Positions 1-7,429 of a stretch of DNA of 12,639 bases are shown piece after piece. How positions within the stretch are numbered: position 1 is the stretch's first letter; every line of letters starts with the position of its first letter. Under the pieces are notes generated by a model. The model saw only the letters and a program-made list of their open reading frames with translations. It searched no databases and was not told the DNA's origin. Where the stretch lies: assembly GCA_900554605.1 (NCBI GenBank), contig USHU01000014.1:1-12639 (forward strand), in the 5' to 3' direction. A program made the translations under genes and the position numbers. Source of the stretch: an uncultured Actinomyces sp. (lineage in GTDB: Bacteria; Actinomycetota; Actinomycetes; Actinomycetales; Actinomycetaceae).

Positions 1-831
1 CTTAATGCTTCCATCGTGGCGAGCAAGTCCCACAGTTTCGCCCTTGCGCAAGGTTCCGTTGTGGATACGCAGCAAGGCGAGTCGTCCCAAGAATGGGGAG
101 GCGTCTAGGTTCGTCACGTGAGCCTGAAGGGGTGCGCCTTCTTCGTACTCGGGACCGGGGATGCGGTGAAGAATCGTTTCGAAGAGAGGCTCGAGGTCCT
201 CGGTGGGGATATTGCCATCACCGGGGTTGGTGAGCGAGGACTTTCCGGCCTTTGCGGAGGCGTAAACAACCGGAACGTCGAGCAGGGAATCCACATCTGC
301 GTCGACGCCTTCGCTCATCAGATCTTCGGCCAGAGCAAGAAGAAGGTCCTGGGTTTCAGAGACAACCTCGTCGATGCGAGCATCGGGGCGGTCAACCTTA
401 TTGACGACAATGACGACGGGAAGTTGTGCTTGAAGAGCCTTACGCAACACGAAGCGGGTCTGCGGGAGCGGGCCTTCGGAAGAATCAACCAACAAGACGA
501 CACCGTCAACCATGGACAGGCCTCGTTCAACCTCACCACCGAAATCGGCGTGCCCGGGGGTATCGATGACGTTGATGACCACGCCGCCTTCGAGGCCCAG
601 TTTCTGGGCGGCGGGACCACGGTAGTGAACCGCGGTGTTCTTGGCCAAGATCGTAATGCCCTTTTCGCGTTCCAGATCACCGGAGTCCATGACGCGTTCA
701 CCGGTTTTTTCTACCGTATCGCGTTCATTGAATGCGCCTGACTGCCACAGCATGGCGTCAACCAGAGTAGTTTTGCCGTGGTCAACGTGTGCAACAATCG
801 CGACATTACGTAGATCTTCGCGGATGGTCAT
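1..831 (-). CDS. typA: Ribosome-associated GTPase TypA/BipA, 5' part (runs off the left edge)
   Basis: The first 277 codons of a translational GTPase of the EF-G/LepA superfamily; the reading frame is still open at base 1. TypA/BipA binds the 70S ribosome and supports 50S assembly and stress or cold growth. All G-domain motifs are visible: G1 AHVDHGKT (residues 14-21), G2 REKGITI (55-61), G3 DTPGH (90-94), G4 NKVD (144-147) and a G5-type SAK near 193. REKGITI followed by [19 protein letters not shown] is typical of TypA rather than of EF-G or LepA. After about residue 235 the beta-barrel domain II begins ([21 protein letters not shown]). The ATG ends at 831 and has a GGGAG ribosome site (836-840) 4 bases upstream. 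The last visible codon is at bases 1-3, so roughly 350 further residues should lie to the left. It is divergent from the mutarotase gene. The family call is very secure. Confidence 0.97.
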   Translation of the reverse strand, partial: MTIREDLRNVAIVAHVDHGKTTLVDAMLWQSGAFNERDTVEKTGERVMDSGDLEREKGITILAKNTAVHYRGPAAQKLGLEGGVVINVIDTPGHADFGGEVERGLSMVDGVVLLVDSSEGPLPQTRFVLRKALQAQLPVVIVVNKVDRPDARIDEVVSETQDLLLALAEDLMSEGVDADVDSLLDVPVVYASAKAGKSSLTNPGDGNIPTEDLEPLFETILHRIPGPEYEEGAPLQAHVTNLDASPFLGRLALLRIHNGTLRKGETVGLARHDGSIK

Positions 832-932
832 AAGACTCCCTATTACTTACCGATTCGCTTCCACAGAAAGCTTATCGCCGTTTTTTCAGAATTCCCTTCT
901 CCGAGGGACTATGTGTGAGGCGTTACTCGCGC

Positions 933-945
933 TATCCTTGTCCAA
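933..945 (+). promoter_or_regulatory. Candidate -10 box giving a leaderless mutarotase mRNA
   Basis: TATCCT at 933-938 lies 6 bases before the A of the ATG at 945, the spacing expected if transcription starts on the start codon. There is no Shine-Dalgarno sequence between box and ATG, and no convincing -35 box. Leaderless mRNAs are common in actinobacteria. The assignment is an inference from spacing alone. Confidence 0.3.
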
Positions 946-1784
946 TGGCAAACCGACGTGTCTATCGCGCCAGCAATGACCGCTGCGACGCAAGTTTTTC
1001 AGATTCCGGTGCTCAATTCCTTGAATGGACCCCTGCGGGCACCGAGCCGGTACTGTGGCTCTCCGAGCGTTCCCTTCCGTGGGCATCGACGCCTGCACGA
1101 GGCGGCGTCCCGATTTGTGCACCGTGGTTCGGCGTTGCGACTGCTTCTTTGGCAGCGCCCGGATCCGAGGCTCAAAATCACGGCTTCTTAAGGAATGCAA
1201 CGTGGGAACTGGTTGAGCGCACTGATAAAAGTGCGATTCTTTCCTTCACCTACGCTCCGGCGACACAGACGGAGATGGCGAAGTTCCCGCATCGTTTCAC
1301 TGCTCAGCTTCATGCCTCCTTCGGGGAACATCTTCATCTGGCGCTCACAATGACGAACGCCGATGAGGAAGCTTTCTACGTGGACGAGGCCTTGCATCCC
1401 TACTTCAACGTCTCGGATGTCCGCGAGATCAGCGTTGTGGGACTCGACGGAGCCGAGCAGCTGTGCACGGTGACAAATGAGCACTCTGTTCAAGAAGGCG
1501 ACGTGACCTTCACTCAGGGACGGGTCGATTCAATCTTCGACTTCACGGGGACCGTTTCAATTGTTGATCCAGGTTTTGCTCGGCGAATCGTCATCGAGAA
1601 GGAGAACTCGGCGTCGACCATCGTGTGGAATCCCGCTGAGGCTAAGGCTGCAGATATGCATCACGAGGACTGGAAGCACTTCGTCTGCGTTGAGGTAGGA
1701 AATGTCCGCCACAACGCGGTTTTCCTCCAGCCGGGCCAATCGCACACGATTTCCCTGACAATCACCGTAGAAAAACTGAACTAA
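945..1784 (+). CDS. D-hexose-6-phosphate mutarotase / aldose 1-epimerase family protein
   Basis: A 279-residue galactose-mutarotase-fold protein of the YeaD type, expected to interconvert the alpha and beta anomers of glucose-6-phosphate or another hexose-6-phosphate in the cytoplasm. Visible signatures are RGGVPICAPWFG (52-63, the phosphate-binding RGGIPVCFPWFG-type motif), HGFLRN with the likely catalytic H79, ALHPYF with H151, VWNP (227-230) and FVCVE with the likely catalytic base E250. The length matches the family. The start at ATG 945 is chosen because conservation begins soon after it and no good ribosome site precedes it. A TATCCT hexamer at 933-938 puts a plausible transcription start on the ATG itself, so the mRNA may be leaderless. 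An in-frame GTG at 915, with GAGGG at 903-907, would add ten poorly family-like residues. It converges on the esterase gene with a 37-bp gap. Substrate preference cannot be read from the sequence. Confidence 0.86.
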   Translation: MANRRVYRASNDRCDASFSDSGAQFLEWTPAGTEPVLWLSERSLPWASTPARGGVPICAPWFGVATASLAAPGSEAQNHGFLRNATWELVERTDKSAILSFTYAPATQTEMAKFPHRFTAQLHASFGEHLHLALTMTNADEEAFYVDEALHPYFNVSDVREISVVGLDGAEQLCTVTNEHSVQEGDVTFTQGRVDSIFDFTGTVSIVDPGFARRIVIEKENSASTIVWNPAEAKAADMHHEDWKHFVCVEVGNVRHNAVFLQPGQSHTISLTITVEKLN

Positions 1785-1787
1785 CTC

Positions 1788-1800
1788 CTACCGCAGGTAG
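1788..1800. terminator. Small hairpin between convergent genes
   Basis: CTACC-GCA-GGTAG forms a 5-bp stem with a 3-base loop just after the mutarotase stop and before the esterase stop. There is no T-run on either strand. It may slow polymerase in this 37-bp convergent gap but is weak evidence for a terminator. Confidence 0.25.
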
Positions 1801-1821
1801 CTGAACCGGCTGTCGTGGCCG

Positions 1822-3084
1822 CTAGAGTCCAAAACGCTCTGCGAGCCACGGCAGCTGGTCTTCAAATGCTGCCTTCCAGACTTTCCAGCTGTGCCCTCCC
1901 GGGTATGAGCGTGTTTCAACCGCCATTCCCGAGGCCTTGGCCGCTTCGTCGACTTCAATCAGACCCTCTTTAAACGATGTATCGTCGCTCCCCCAGGAAA
2001 TAATCCCTGCGGTACCTTCATAGCGACGGGTTTTCATCACCTGCACAGGGTCATTTGCAGCGTAGAGTTCACGGCTTCCATCAAAGCCTTCAGAAATGGT
2101 TCGCTCCTCATTACCCAACTGCGGGTGGGCCTCGCCCGACATATCAAGGAAACTGCGATAACTCTGGGGAGCACGGGTGGCTACTTGAAGGGCACAGGTT
2201 CCCCCAGAGGACAATCCGGCAATTGCCCATTGACCGGCATCTGTTGAAACAGGGAAGTTCTCCCGCAGCCACTTCGGGACGTCCCCTTCTAGGTAGCTAG
2301 CAACTTTCCCATGAGAGGTATCCGAACACAGAGGATTCGCTGTCTGGCTCCCAAAGGCATCGACAACCGCGACGATTGGAGCACGTCCCCCTCTACTTGC
2401 GGCAAACTGCTCCATGGTTTGAGGAAGCTTACCCAAGACCAACCAATCTTGAGGGGTACCGGGCTGGCCCGTCAGCAAAGTGATGACGGGCAAAGTCGCG
2501 TGTGGATCGGCAAAATAGGACGGTGGAAGATACACGAGGGCTTGGCGCGGCTTGAATCCTGAATCCGAAGAAGGAATGTCAACACGGACAACCGCTCCCT
2601 CGGCAACGCGTGCGCTTTGCGCTTCTTCGTCGGGATTTTTCAACTCGTCCCAGGAAATGGTGTGCACTCCCCCGCCCACGACCTCGGCCATGGTCGGATA
2701 GGCCTCGCAATGGTAATTAATCCCCAAAGCTGCACCGAGGGCGATCAAGACCCACGCACACAGTGCAGCACAGAAACGACGCAGCCATTGTTTGCGTTTC
2801 ATCAAGGCAACAAGAGCCATGACCGCTGCGAGTAAAGCCGGCGACGCCCACAGCCATGTCACTCGTCCCAGCCCCTCTGCAACGGGATGCCAGACGTGCT
2901 CGACAAGTTGGTGGACGACAACGACAAGGATGCCGCCAACGACGACGCTCATCAGGCGCACTTTGATCGAAACCGGACGCATGACTTTCAGCCAGATCCA
3001 AACAAGACTCAACGCGATCAGCGCTGCAGCAGTGAAAGGAATCCAGACACGCAGGAGAGGGACGTAGTGAAGAATGCTAATCAC
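1822..3084 (-). CDS. Membrane-anchored esterase family alpha/beta hydrolase
   Basis: A 420-residue protein of the putative-esterase family (esterase D / mycolyltransferase antigen 85 fold). Four hydrophobic segments (about 10-34, 44-61, 78-95 and 104-122) anchor it, and the catalytic domain from about 160 to the end is predicted to face outward. Catalytic features seen are the nucleophile elbow G290-L-S292-S-G294, an acid candidate in WGSDD (D367 or D368), and H398 in GGHSW. LVYLPPSYFADP near 183-194 and LTGQPGTPQDW near 204-214 are typical of this family. Its ATG overlaps the end of the upstream aminoacyltransferase gene by 8 bp, so the two are translationally coupled and one operon. Given that partner, an attractive but inferred role is hydrolysis of aminoacyl or other ester lipids in the membrane. 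Acyl or mycolyl-like transfer is an alternative. Confidence 0.88.
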   Translation of the reverse strand: MISILHYVPLLRVWIPFTAAALIALSLVWIWLKVMRPVSIKVRLMSVVVGGILVVVVHQLVEHVWHPVAEGLGRVTWLWASPALLAAVMALVALMKRKQWLRRFCAALCAWVLIALGAALGINYHCEAYPTMAEVVGGGVHTISWDELKNPDEEAQSARVAEGAVVRVDIPSSDSGFKPRQALVYLPPSYFADPHATLPVITLLTGQPGTPQDWLVLGKLPQTMEQFAASRGGRAPIVAVVDAFGSQTANPLCSDTSHGKVASYLEGDVPKWLRENFPVSTDAGQWAIAGLSSGGTCALQVATRAPQSYRSFLDMSGEAHPQLGNEERTISEGFDGSRELYAANDPVQVMKTRRYEGTAGIISWGSDDTSFKEGLIEVDEAAKASGMAVETRSYPGGHSWKVWKAAFEDQLPWLAERFGL

Positions 3085-5641
3085 GAGAAACCAGCTTTGC
3101 AGCCAAGGAGACGGCGCTTGCTGCGCTCATTCCGGGCAGGTACGCGCGAGCAATCGCCAATCCGACAGCGGGAGCCTGCGCGATATCGGGAATTGCCAGG
3201 TAGAGGGGAACAAAACGAACTTGGAACTTCTTCTTGTAGGCAAGAAGTGAACGGAATCCGTAAACGGGTTCCATGGCATTACCCATGACATCCAAAACCG
3301 GAGCGAATGCGAAGTGAGAGTCGCGCAAGTCTTCTGGCTCTTCACACTGGCCCGACTCGGCCAGAGGCGCGCCGGAGAGGGAAATGAATTGCAGTCCCTC
3401 TTCTTGCGCAAGAAGTGCAGCCTGGCCGATAAGGAAATCGATAGCCAGACGGAAGCCGTGATCATCTCGACGCATCACGTCCAAAGTCAAGCCAATGACG
3501 CTGCCCTGCGAGTGGACAGGCATCCATGACGTCACTGCGTGGATATGGTCTTCTTCATCGACTGCGAGCAAAAGACGCGTCTGCGGATCATCAAGTTCAC
3601 GCAGCCCGCCCAGGGTGAAGCCCATTTCAGGAAGGGCCTTCTCGTCCGCCCACGCTTGGCAAATCGCCTGAATTTGTTTCTTCGAGGCCTCGTCAAGCTC
3701 GGGGTAGGACGCCCACTGTGCGTGGATTCCTTCACGCTTGGCATGGTTGAAGGCAGTCCTCACGTCTTGGAACTTCTTCCCCTTAAATTCGAGGTCGCCC
3801 AGGTCAATAATTGCCTCTTCAGCGACCTTGACCGTTGACCAACCCAAGCGGTGAGCTTCTTTGGCCCACTCTTCATGGACCGAGTAGAGGGCGGGAATAA
3901 GCGAGGCATCCGTCGCGAAAGTCGCAAACTCCGAGATCGCAGTGGAAATGTGTTCCTCATCGGCGCTGCACTGCGTGAGAGTGAGGGCCACACCGGATTC
4001 TTGGCGGTAGGAAACACCGCAGGTGCGATCGGGACTCATCCACGTCGAGTTTCCCTGCCAGGTGAGCATCCATCCCAAGGACCCCGCGCCCTGCGACGTG
4101 ACCAGAGCGAGAAGCTCGTCTTGTTTCTCGTCGTTCACATCAACCGGAGCCAAAAAGACCTTCAACAAGCTCACAGAACTGATGATCCACACCGCAACGG
4201 GAATCCAGACGGTCGCCGTCGCAGCAATCACCGTCGTCGCATACAACGGGGTGTCAAAGAGCCATTGCGCGCCCGCGGGGGCATATGCGGTCAGATACGC
4301 TTCAAGAAGATTCAGCGGCGTGGCATCAGGAACAAAGTAGTAGGGCATTGACATACCGACAGCAAGGGCGACAATACCTCCGGCAAGGAAAGACAGAAGA
4401 GATGTCAGCCCCGCGCGCTTCCACTGGCGTTTTGACGCGCGAACTTGGAAGGCAGAGGCATTCCAAGCGGTCAGCAGCATCGTGGCGAGTGGGAAGGTCA
4501 CTCCAACCACGAGTTTCATCGTGGGAATGTTGACGGCGAAATATCCCTCGGGGATCTCCTCTGCACTACCCGAAATCGTCGCCAAGAAGAGAATAGTCTG
4601 AGCAATGCCAATGACGCTCAGCGCGCCTTGAAGGATCAGCGTCCCCACCCAAGCTCCGCGTCGGCCTCGGAAAAGCCCAAAGGCGAGGACCAACTGCACA
4701 AGGAAAGGAATCGAGGCCAGAATGACGGGAGCGTAGAGCATCAAGGAGTTGCCGTAGGCCTCCCTCAAACACCTCATGGGGGCCTCATTTTGCTGACACA
4801 GCGCCCACATGTACTGCTGCTCGGCAAGCTCGGGAGAAAAAGCCGCACGATCAAATGCCAAGAGGCCATGACTTGTAAAAGTCCAGATTGCATTGACCGC
4901 ACCGAGAGTATAGGCGGTGATGACCAGGGGGATCACGTGGCGAACAGGATCGCCAATGCCCAGCATTGAACGATTCCTCGTCGACCAGCCAATCGCAAAG
5001 CCACCAACCAAGCAGCCGGAAACGAAAGCGAAAAGTCGGGCCAGGGAGCCTGCGCTACTGCTAAATGCAAAAAGCGCAAGAAGGATAACAAGGACACCAA
5101 TACGCGTGCGCCACGCCCACAAGCGATTCATCTTCGCACTTGCGGTCCCTAATGCGGATACCAAAACGAGGACGGAACCCGCGACCGGGCCACTAACCAT
5201 AGGAAACGCCCAATTCAACGAGGCGCTATGAGCCAAAGCAGCGCACGCCCACAAGCCCATAAGAGAAATCGGAAGCGAAATCACGGCAGAGAGCGCCCAA
5301 ACTTTTGACCCAAGAAAACGCTCGAGGAGTCCGCCAACAATGAGCATCATGAGGATCAGGTTGATCATGATTCCCGTTGAATGAGCCCATAAAACGGTGG
5401 TGAAAGCGTGAAGCGGTTGAACGTGTCCGCCCTGAGCAGCAAGATCGTGTATCCACTGTGCGCGAGTCATGTGCGACGCGCAGGCCACGATCAGCATCAG
5501 GACTGAAAGAAATACAGAGCATGGAGCGGTTCGCAGCCACTGTCCAAGGACGTGTACCGCTCTACTCCCCTGGCTCGCGATGCGAGTAGAAAGCGATTCG
5601 ACTGTATGTTCGCCGTCCGTTGCGGATGGACTTGAGCTCAC
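3077..5641 (-). CDS. Rhomboid-like/DUF2156 fusion: probable aminoacyl-tRNA:phosphatidylglycerol aminoacyltransferase
   Basis: An 854-residue multi-spanning membrane protein. Residues about 35-220 form a six-helix rhomboid-like unit: H87...N94 and E107...G111 match the rhomboid L1/TM2 pattern, and SG at 150-151 matches the serine motif. The TM6 histidine position is F206, so protease activity is unlikely. Residues about 235-500 hold roughly six more helices. Residues about 508-820 are the cytosolic DUF2156 (MprF C-terminal) domain, with VKVAEEAIIDLGDLEFKGKK near 604-623, LTLDVMRR near 718-725, SGAPLA near 756 and LLAYKKKFQVRFVPLYLAIP near 800. Such domains move lysine, alanine or another residue from charged tRNA to phosphatidylglycerol, lowering membrane charge. 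Start: the frame is open to 5716, but GTG at 5641 has AAGGAG 5 bases upstream and is preferred. It heads an operon with the esterase. The amino acid used is unknown. Confidence 0.85.
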   Translation of the reverse strand: MSSSPSATDGEHTVESLSTRIASQGSRAVHVLGQWLRTAPCSVFLSVLMLIVACASHMTRAQWIHDLAAQGGHVQPLHAFTTVLWAHSTGIMINLILMMLIVGGLLERFLGSKVWALSAVISLPISLMGLWACAALAHSASLNWAFPMVSGPVAGSVLVLVSALGTASAKMNRLWAWRTRIGVLVILLALFAFSSSAGSLARLFAFVSGCLVGGFAIGWSTRNRSMLGIGDPVRHVIPLVITAYTLGAVNAIWTFTSHGLLAFDRAAFSPELAEQQYMWALCQQNEAPMRCLREAYGNSLMLYAPVILASIPFLVQLVLAFGLFRGRRGAWVGTLILQGALSVIGIAQTILFLATISGSAEEIPEGYFAVNIPTMKLVVGVTFPLATMLLTAWNASAFQVRASKRQWKRAGLTSLLSFLAGGIVALAVGMSMPYYFVPDATPLNLLEAYLTAYAPAGAQWLFDTPLYATTVIAATATVWIPVAVWIISSVSLLKVFLAPVDVNDEKQDELLALVTSQGAGSLGWMLTWQGNSTWMSPDRTCGVSYRQESGVALTLTQCSADEEHISTAISEFATFATDASLIPALYSVHEEWAKEAHRLGWSTVKVAEEAIIDLGDLEFKGKKFQDVRTAFNHAKREGIHAQWASYPELDEASKKQIQAICQAWADEKALPEMGFTLGGLRELDDPQTRLLLAVDEEDHIHAVTSWMPVHSQGSVIGLTLDVMRRDDHGFRLAIDFLIGQAALLAQEEGLQFISLSGAPLAESGQCEEPEDLRDSHFAFAPVLDVMGNAMEPVYGFRSLLAYKKKFQVRFVPLYLAIPDIAQAPAVGLAIARAYLPGMSAASAVSLAAKLVSRD

Positions 5642-5646
5642 TGGAA

Positions 5647-5652
5647 CTCCTT
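5647..5652 (-). promoter_or_regulatory. Ribosome binding site fixing the aminoacyltransferase start
   Basis: AAGGAG on the minus strand, 5 bases before GTG 5641. It is the strongest Shine-Dalgarno sequence in the region, whereas the upstream ATG at 5716 has no comparable site. This argues that a 25-residue N-terminal extension in the longest reading frame is not translated. Confidence 0.65.
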
Positions 5653-5688
5653 CGCAGGCAGAGGAACGCCCTGCTCCTCCCGAATTAG

Positions 5689-5716
5689 ATCTTAGAACAG
5701 TGCTCCGACAGCTCAA
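5689..5716 (-). promoter_or_regulatory. Candidate sigma-70-type promoter of the aminoacyltransferase-esterase operon
   Basis: On the minus strand TTGAGC (5716-5711) and TAAGAT (5694-5689) are separated by 16 bases. This predicts a start near 5682 and a leader of about 40 bases containing the AAGGAG site before GTG 5641. It also independently favours the GTG start over ATG 5716, which would lie upstream of the transcript. Confidence 0.4.
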
Positions 5717-5786
5717 CTCGAAGTTCCTCGTTTCAGGGTTGAATCAGGGATATTTCCGGGTCAAGCTCACGTTGAGAGGCACTTCG

Positions 5787-5813
5787 GTCACAATTCCACG
5801 TACACTGTGTGAC
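5787..5813. repeat. Inverted repeat GTCACA-N15-TGTGAC before the acyltransferase gene
   Basis: A perfect 6-bp inverted repeat (5787-5792 and 5808-5813) centred on 5800, ending 24 bases before the acyltransferase ATG. It covers a TACACT hexamer at 5801-5806 that could act as a -10 box, so it could be an operator or a 5'-leader hairpin. Chance occurrence of a 6-bp repeat is quite possible. Confidence 0.3.
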
Positions 5814-5837
5814 GGCTCAACCCGGGAGAGGAGCAAT

Positions 5838-6419
5838 ATGGGATTGCGCAAGGCATTGGCTCATGTGGTCATGCGAGTGTCACGCTGGACTTTTATGCCC
5901 GGGCACCCTCTTCCCGAACGCTGCGTCGTTTTGGGAGCGCCTCACACCTCGAATTGGGATGGTTTCTACATGGTTGTTGCCATGTGGGCGCTGAAACGTC
6001 CCTTCTATTTCTTGGTGAAGAAGAACCTCACCGATGTCCCGGTCATTGGCCGGATTGTGCAGGCAATTGGCGGGATCCCGGTCGACCGCGAAAATCCCGG
6101 ACACCTGGTGGAGCACGTCATCGCTTTAGCTCAGTCCAGTGAAACTTTTGTCCTTGTCATTGCTCCCAAGGGCACACGTTCGATTCGTCCCTATTGGAAA
6201 TCTGGTTTTTATCGCATCGCTCAGGGTGCGAATTTGCCTGTGGTTCCTGGTTTCATCGACGGTGGGCAGCGCCGCTATGGCTGGGGAGCTCCCATCGAAC
6301 TCAGTGGAGATCAGCGCAAGGACATGGATGCTATCCGCGCATTTTATGCGGGAATTATTGGGATTCACCCCGAAAAGACCTGCGTCCCCCGCCTGCGCAG
6401 CGAAGAAGCGGACAGCTAG
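5838..6419 (+). CDS. PlsC-like 1-acyl-sn-glycerol-3-phosphate acyltransferase family protein
   Basis: A 193-residue LPLAT-family acyltransferase, expected to transfer a fatty acyl group to a lysophospholipid or similar acceptor at the inner face of the membrane. It has the catalytic H-x4-D motif (HTSNWD, H36 and D41), a substrate motif GGIPVDR (78-84), and a third motif APKGTRS (109-115) in which the usual E of EGTR is K111. YWKSGFYRIAQGANLPVVPGFID follows, as in compact family members. The length is short but complete for this single-domain type. ATG 5838 is chosen because GAGAGGAG (5826-5833) lies just before it; the frame is open further upstream but that part has no family similarity. It is divergent from the aminoacyl-lipid operon and converges on holA with only 3 bases between stops. 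Membership is clear; whether it is the housekeeping enzyme is not. Confidence 0.88.
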   Translation: MGLRKALAHVVMRVSRWTFMPGHPLPERCVVLGAPHTSNWDGFYMVVAMWALKRPFYFLVKKNLTDVPVIGRIVQAIGGIPVDRENPGHLVEHVIALAQSSETFVLVIAPKGTRSIRPYWKSGFYRIAQGANLPVVPGFIDGGQRRYGWGAPIELSGDQRKDMDAIRAFYAGIIGIHPEKTCVPRLRSEEADS

Positions 6420-6422
6420 TTT

Positions 6423-7394
6423 TTAGCCGCGGTGGAGGCGGCACAGCGTCATGACGAGTTTCTCCACTGCTCCTTCAGGGTCCTTCGACGCGCCTTTTGT
6501 GTCTTCATCAGCTTGGGCGATTGCGGTGATTGCCGAGGCCAAGGCAGGGTCTGGCCATGAACGTAGTTCCCTGCGCGCATGCTCGGCCTGCCACGGAGAC
6601 ATCCCAAGGTTCTTCCGTCCCGCGGGTGCGGAAACTTTCGCCATCGCCCGAAATTTCGTTGCAATTGCCGCGACGAGTTGAGCAGGAGCGCTTCCCGTCG
6701 CGTATGCGTGCCTGACCAAAGTGAGTGCCTGCGCGCTGTGTCCGCCCACGATTGCATCGGCAACTTCGAAGCTCGTTGCCTCGACTCGCCCGGAGTAGTA
6801 GCGGCGAACCGCCTCATGGGTAATGGTCCCCTGGACGTCACTCAGCAATTGCGCCACAGCTGCCGCAAGTGCACTGAGGTCGTTTCCTAGTGCATCAACC
6901 AAGGCCTGCGCGGCTTCTGTTTCAATTTTCCGGTGTGCGTTGCGTACATCGGATCGAACAAAGTCCAACTTATCGCGATCATTTTTCAGTGGTTCAGCCG
7001 GAATCACCGGGAATCCGGCTTTCGCAATCGCGTCGAGGAGTTTCTTTCCTCTGGCGTTACCGCCCGGGTGACGCAGAAAGATCCATACATCGGCGGCGGG
7101 TTGGCTCAGGTATGCCTGCAGGTCGGTGGCAAGGGCATCTGTCATGTTCTCCAGGTCGGAGATGATGATCATCCGACTTTCACCGAAAAGAGAAGGTGAG
7201 GTGAGAACGTCCAGTTGGCCTGCTTGGTAGCTTCCCGCAGGAAGATCTGTCCGCTCGAGGCTGGGATCGACTTCGTGCGCGAGGCGTCGCAGCTCGCTCA
7301 GCGCTCGATCTGCGAGCAAGCTTTCACTGCCCTTGATTAAAACAACGGGAGCAAGGCGAGGGGGAACCGGTGCTGCCTGAGTCTTCGCTGCCAT
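6423..7394 (-). CDS. holA: DNA polymerase III subunit delta
   Basis: A 323-residue clamp-loader delta subunit, which opens the beta sliding clamp at primed sites as part of the DnaX complex. Recognisable features are the N-terminal VVLIKGSESLLADRAL segment, followed by the AAA+-like fold without Walker motifs (SPSLFGESRMIIISDLENM near 66-84, VWIFLRHPGGNARGKKL near 103-119) and the helical collar (FEVADAIVGGHSAQALTLVRHAYATGSAPAQLVAAIATKFRAM near 208-250). Length is normal. ATG 7394 has AGGGGAG 8-9 bases upstream. It is last in the comEA-comEC-holA operon, 35 bp after the comEC stop, an order well known in Gram-positive bacteria. Being essential, it is expected to be expressed despite the comEC frameshift, and a TACAAT hexamer just upstream could help. 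Its stop nearly abuts that of the acyltransferase. Confidence 0.95.
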   Translation of the reverse strand: MAAKTQAAPVPPRLAPVVLIKGSESLLADRALSELRRLAHEVDPSLERTDLPAGSYQAGQLDVLTSPSLFGESRMIIISDLENMTDALATDLQAYLSQPAADVWIFLRHPGGNARGKKLLDAIAKAGFPVIPAEPLKNDRDKLDFVRSDVRNAHRKIETEAAQALVDALGNDLSALAAAVAQLLSDVQGTITHEAVRRYYSGRVEATSFEVADAIVGGHSAQALTLVRHAYATGSAPAQLVAAIATKFRAMAKVSAPAGRKNLGMSPWQAEHARRELRSWPDPALASAITAIAQADEDTKGASKDPEGAVEKLVMTLCRLHRG

Positions 7395-7414
7395 AGGCCG
7401 CTCTCCCCTTCCGC

Positions 7415-7420
7415 ATTGTA
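7415..7420 (-). promoter_or_regulatory. Candidate -10 box (TACAAT) for independent holA transcription
   Basis: On the minus strand TACAAT at 7420-7415 lies in the 35-bp gap between the comEC stop and the holA ATG. It predicts a start near 7408 and a very short leader that keeps GGGGAG. No good -35 box sits at 16-18 bases; TGGTCA at 7441-7436 is 15 bases away. It would secure holA expression even if the broken comEC causes polarity. Confidence 0.3.
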
Positions 7421-7429
7421 CCCATTCGC

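Noticed and set aside
60..68. TGTGGATAC, 8/9 match to a DnaA box
   Set aside because: It is inside the typA coding sequence with a mismatch, and single mismatched copies are expected by chance.
118..741. 207-codon open frame on the plus strand
   Set aside because: It lies entirely antisense to the clearly conserved typA G domain and has no recognisable protein family.
5642..5716. N-terminal extension of the aminoacyltransferase to ATG 5716
   Set aside because: GTG 5641 has AAGGAG at ideal spacing, the extension is low-complexity and lacks a ribosome site, and the likely transcription start lies inside it.
5787..5813. CRP-type binding site
   Set aside because: The half-sites are in the reversed order (TCACA then TGTGA) and the spacing is 15, not 6.
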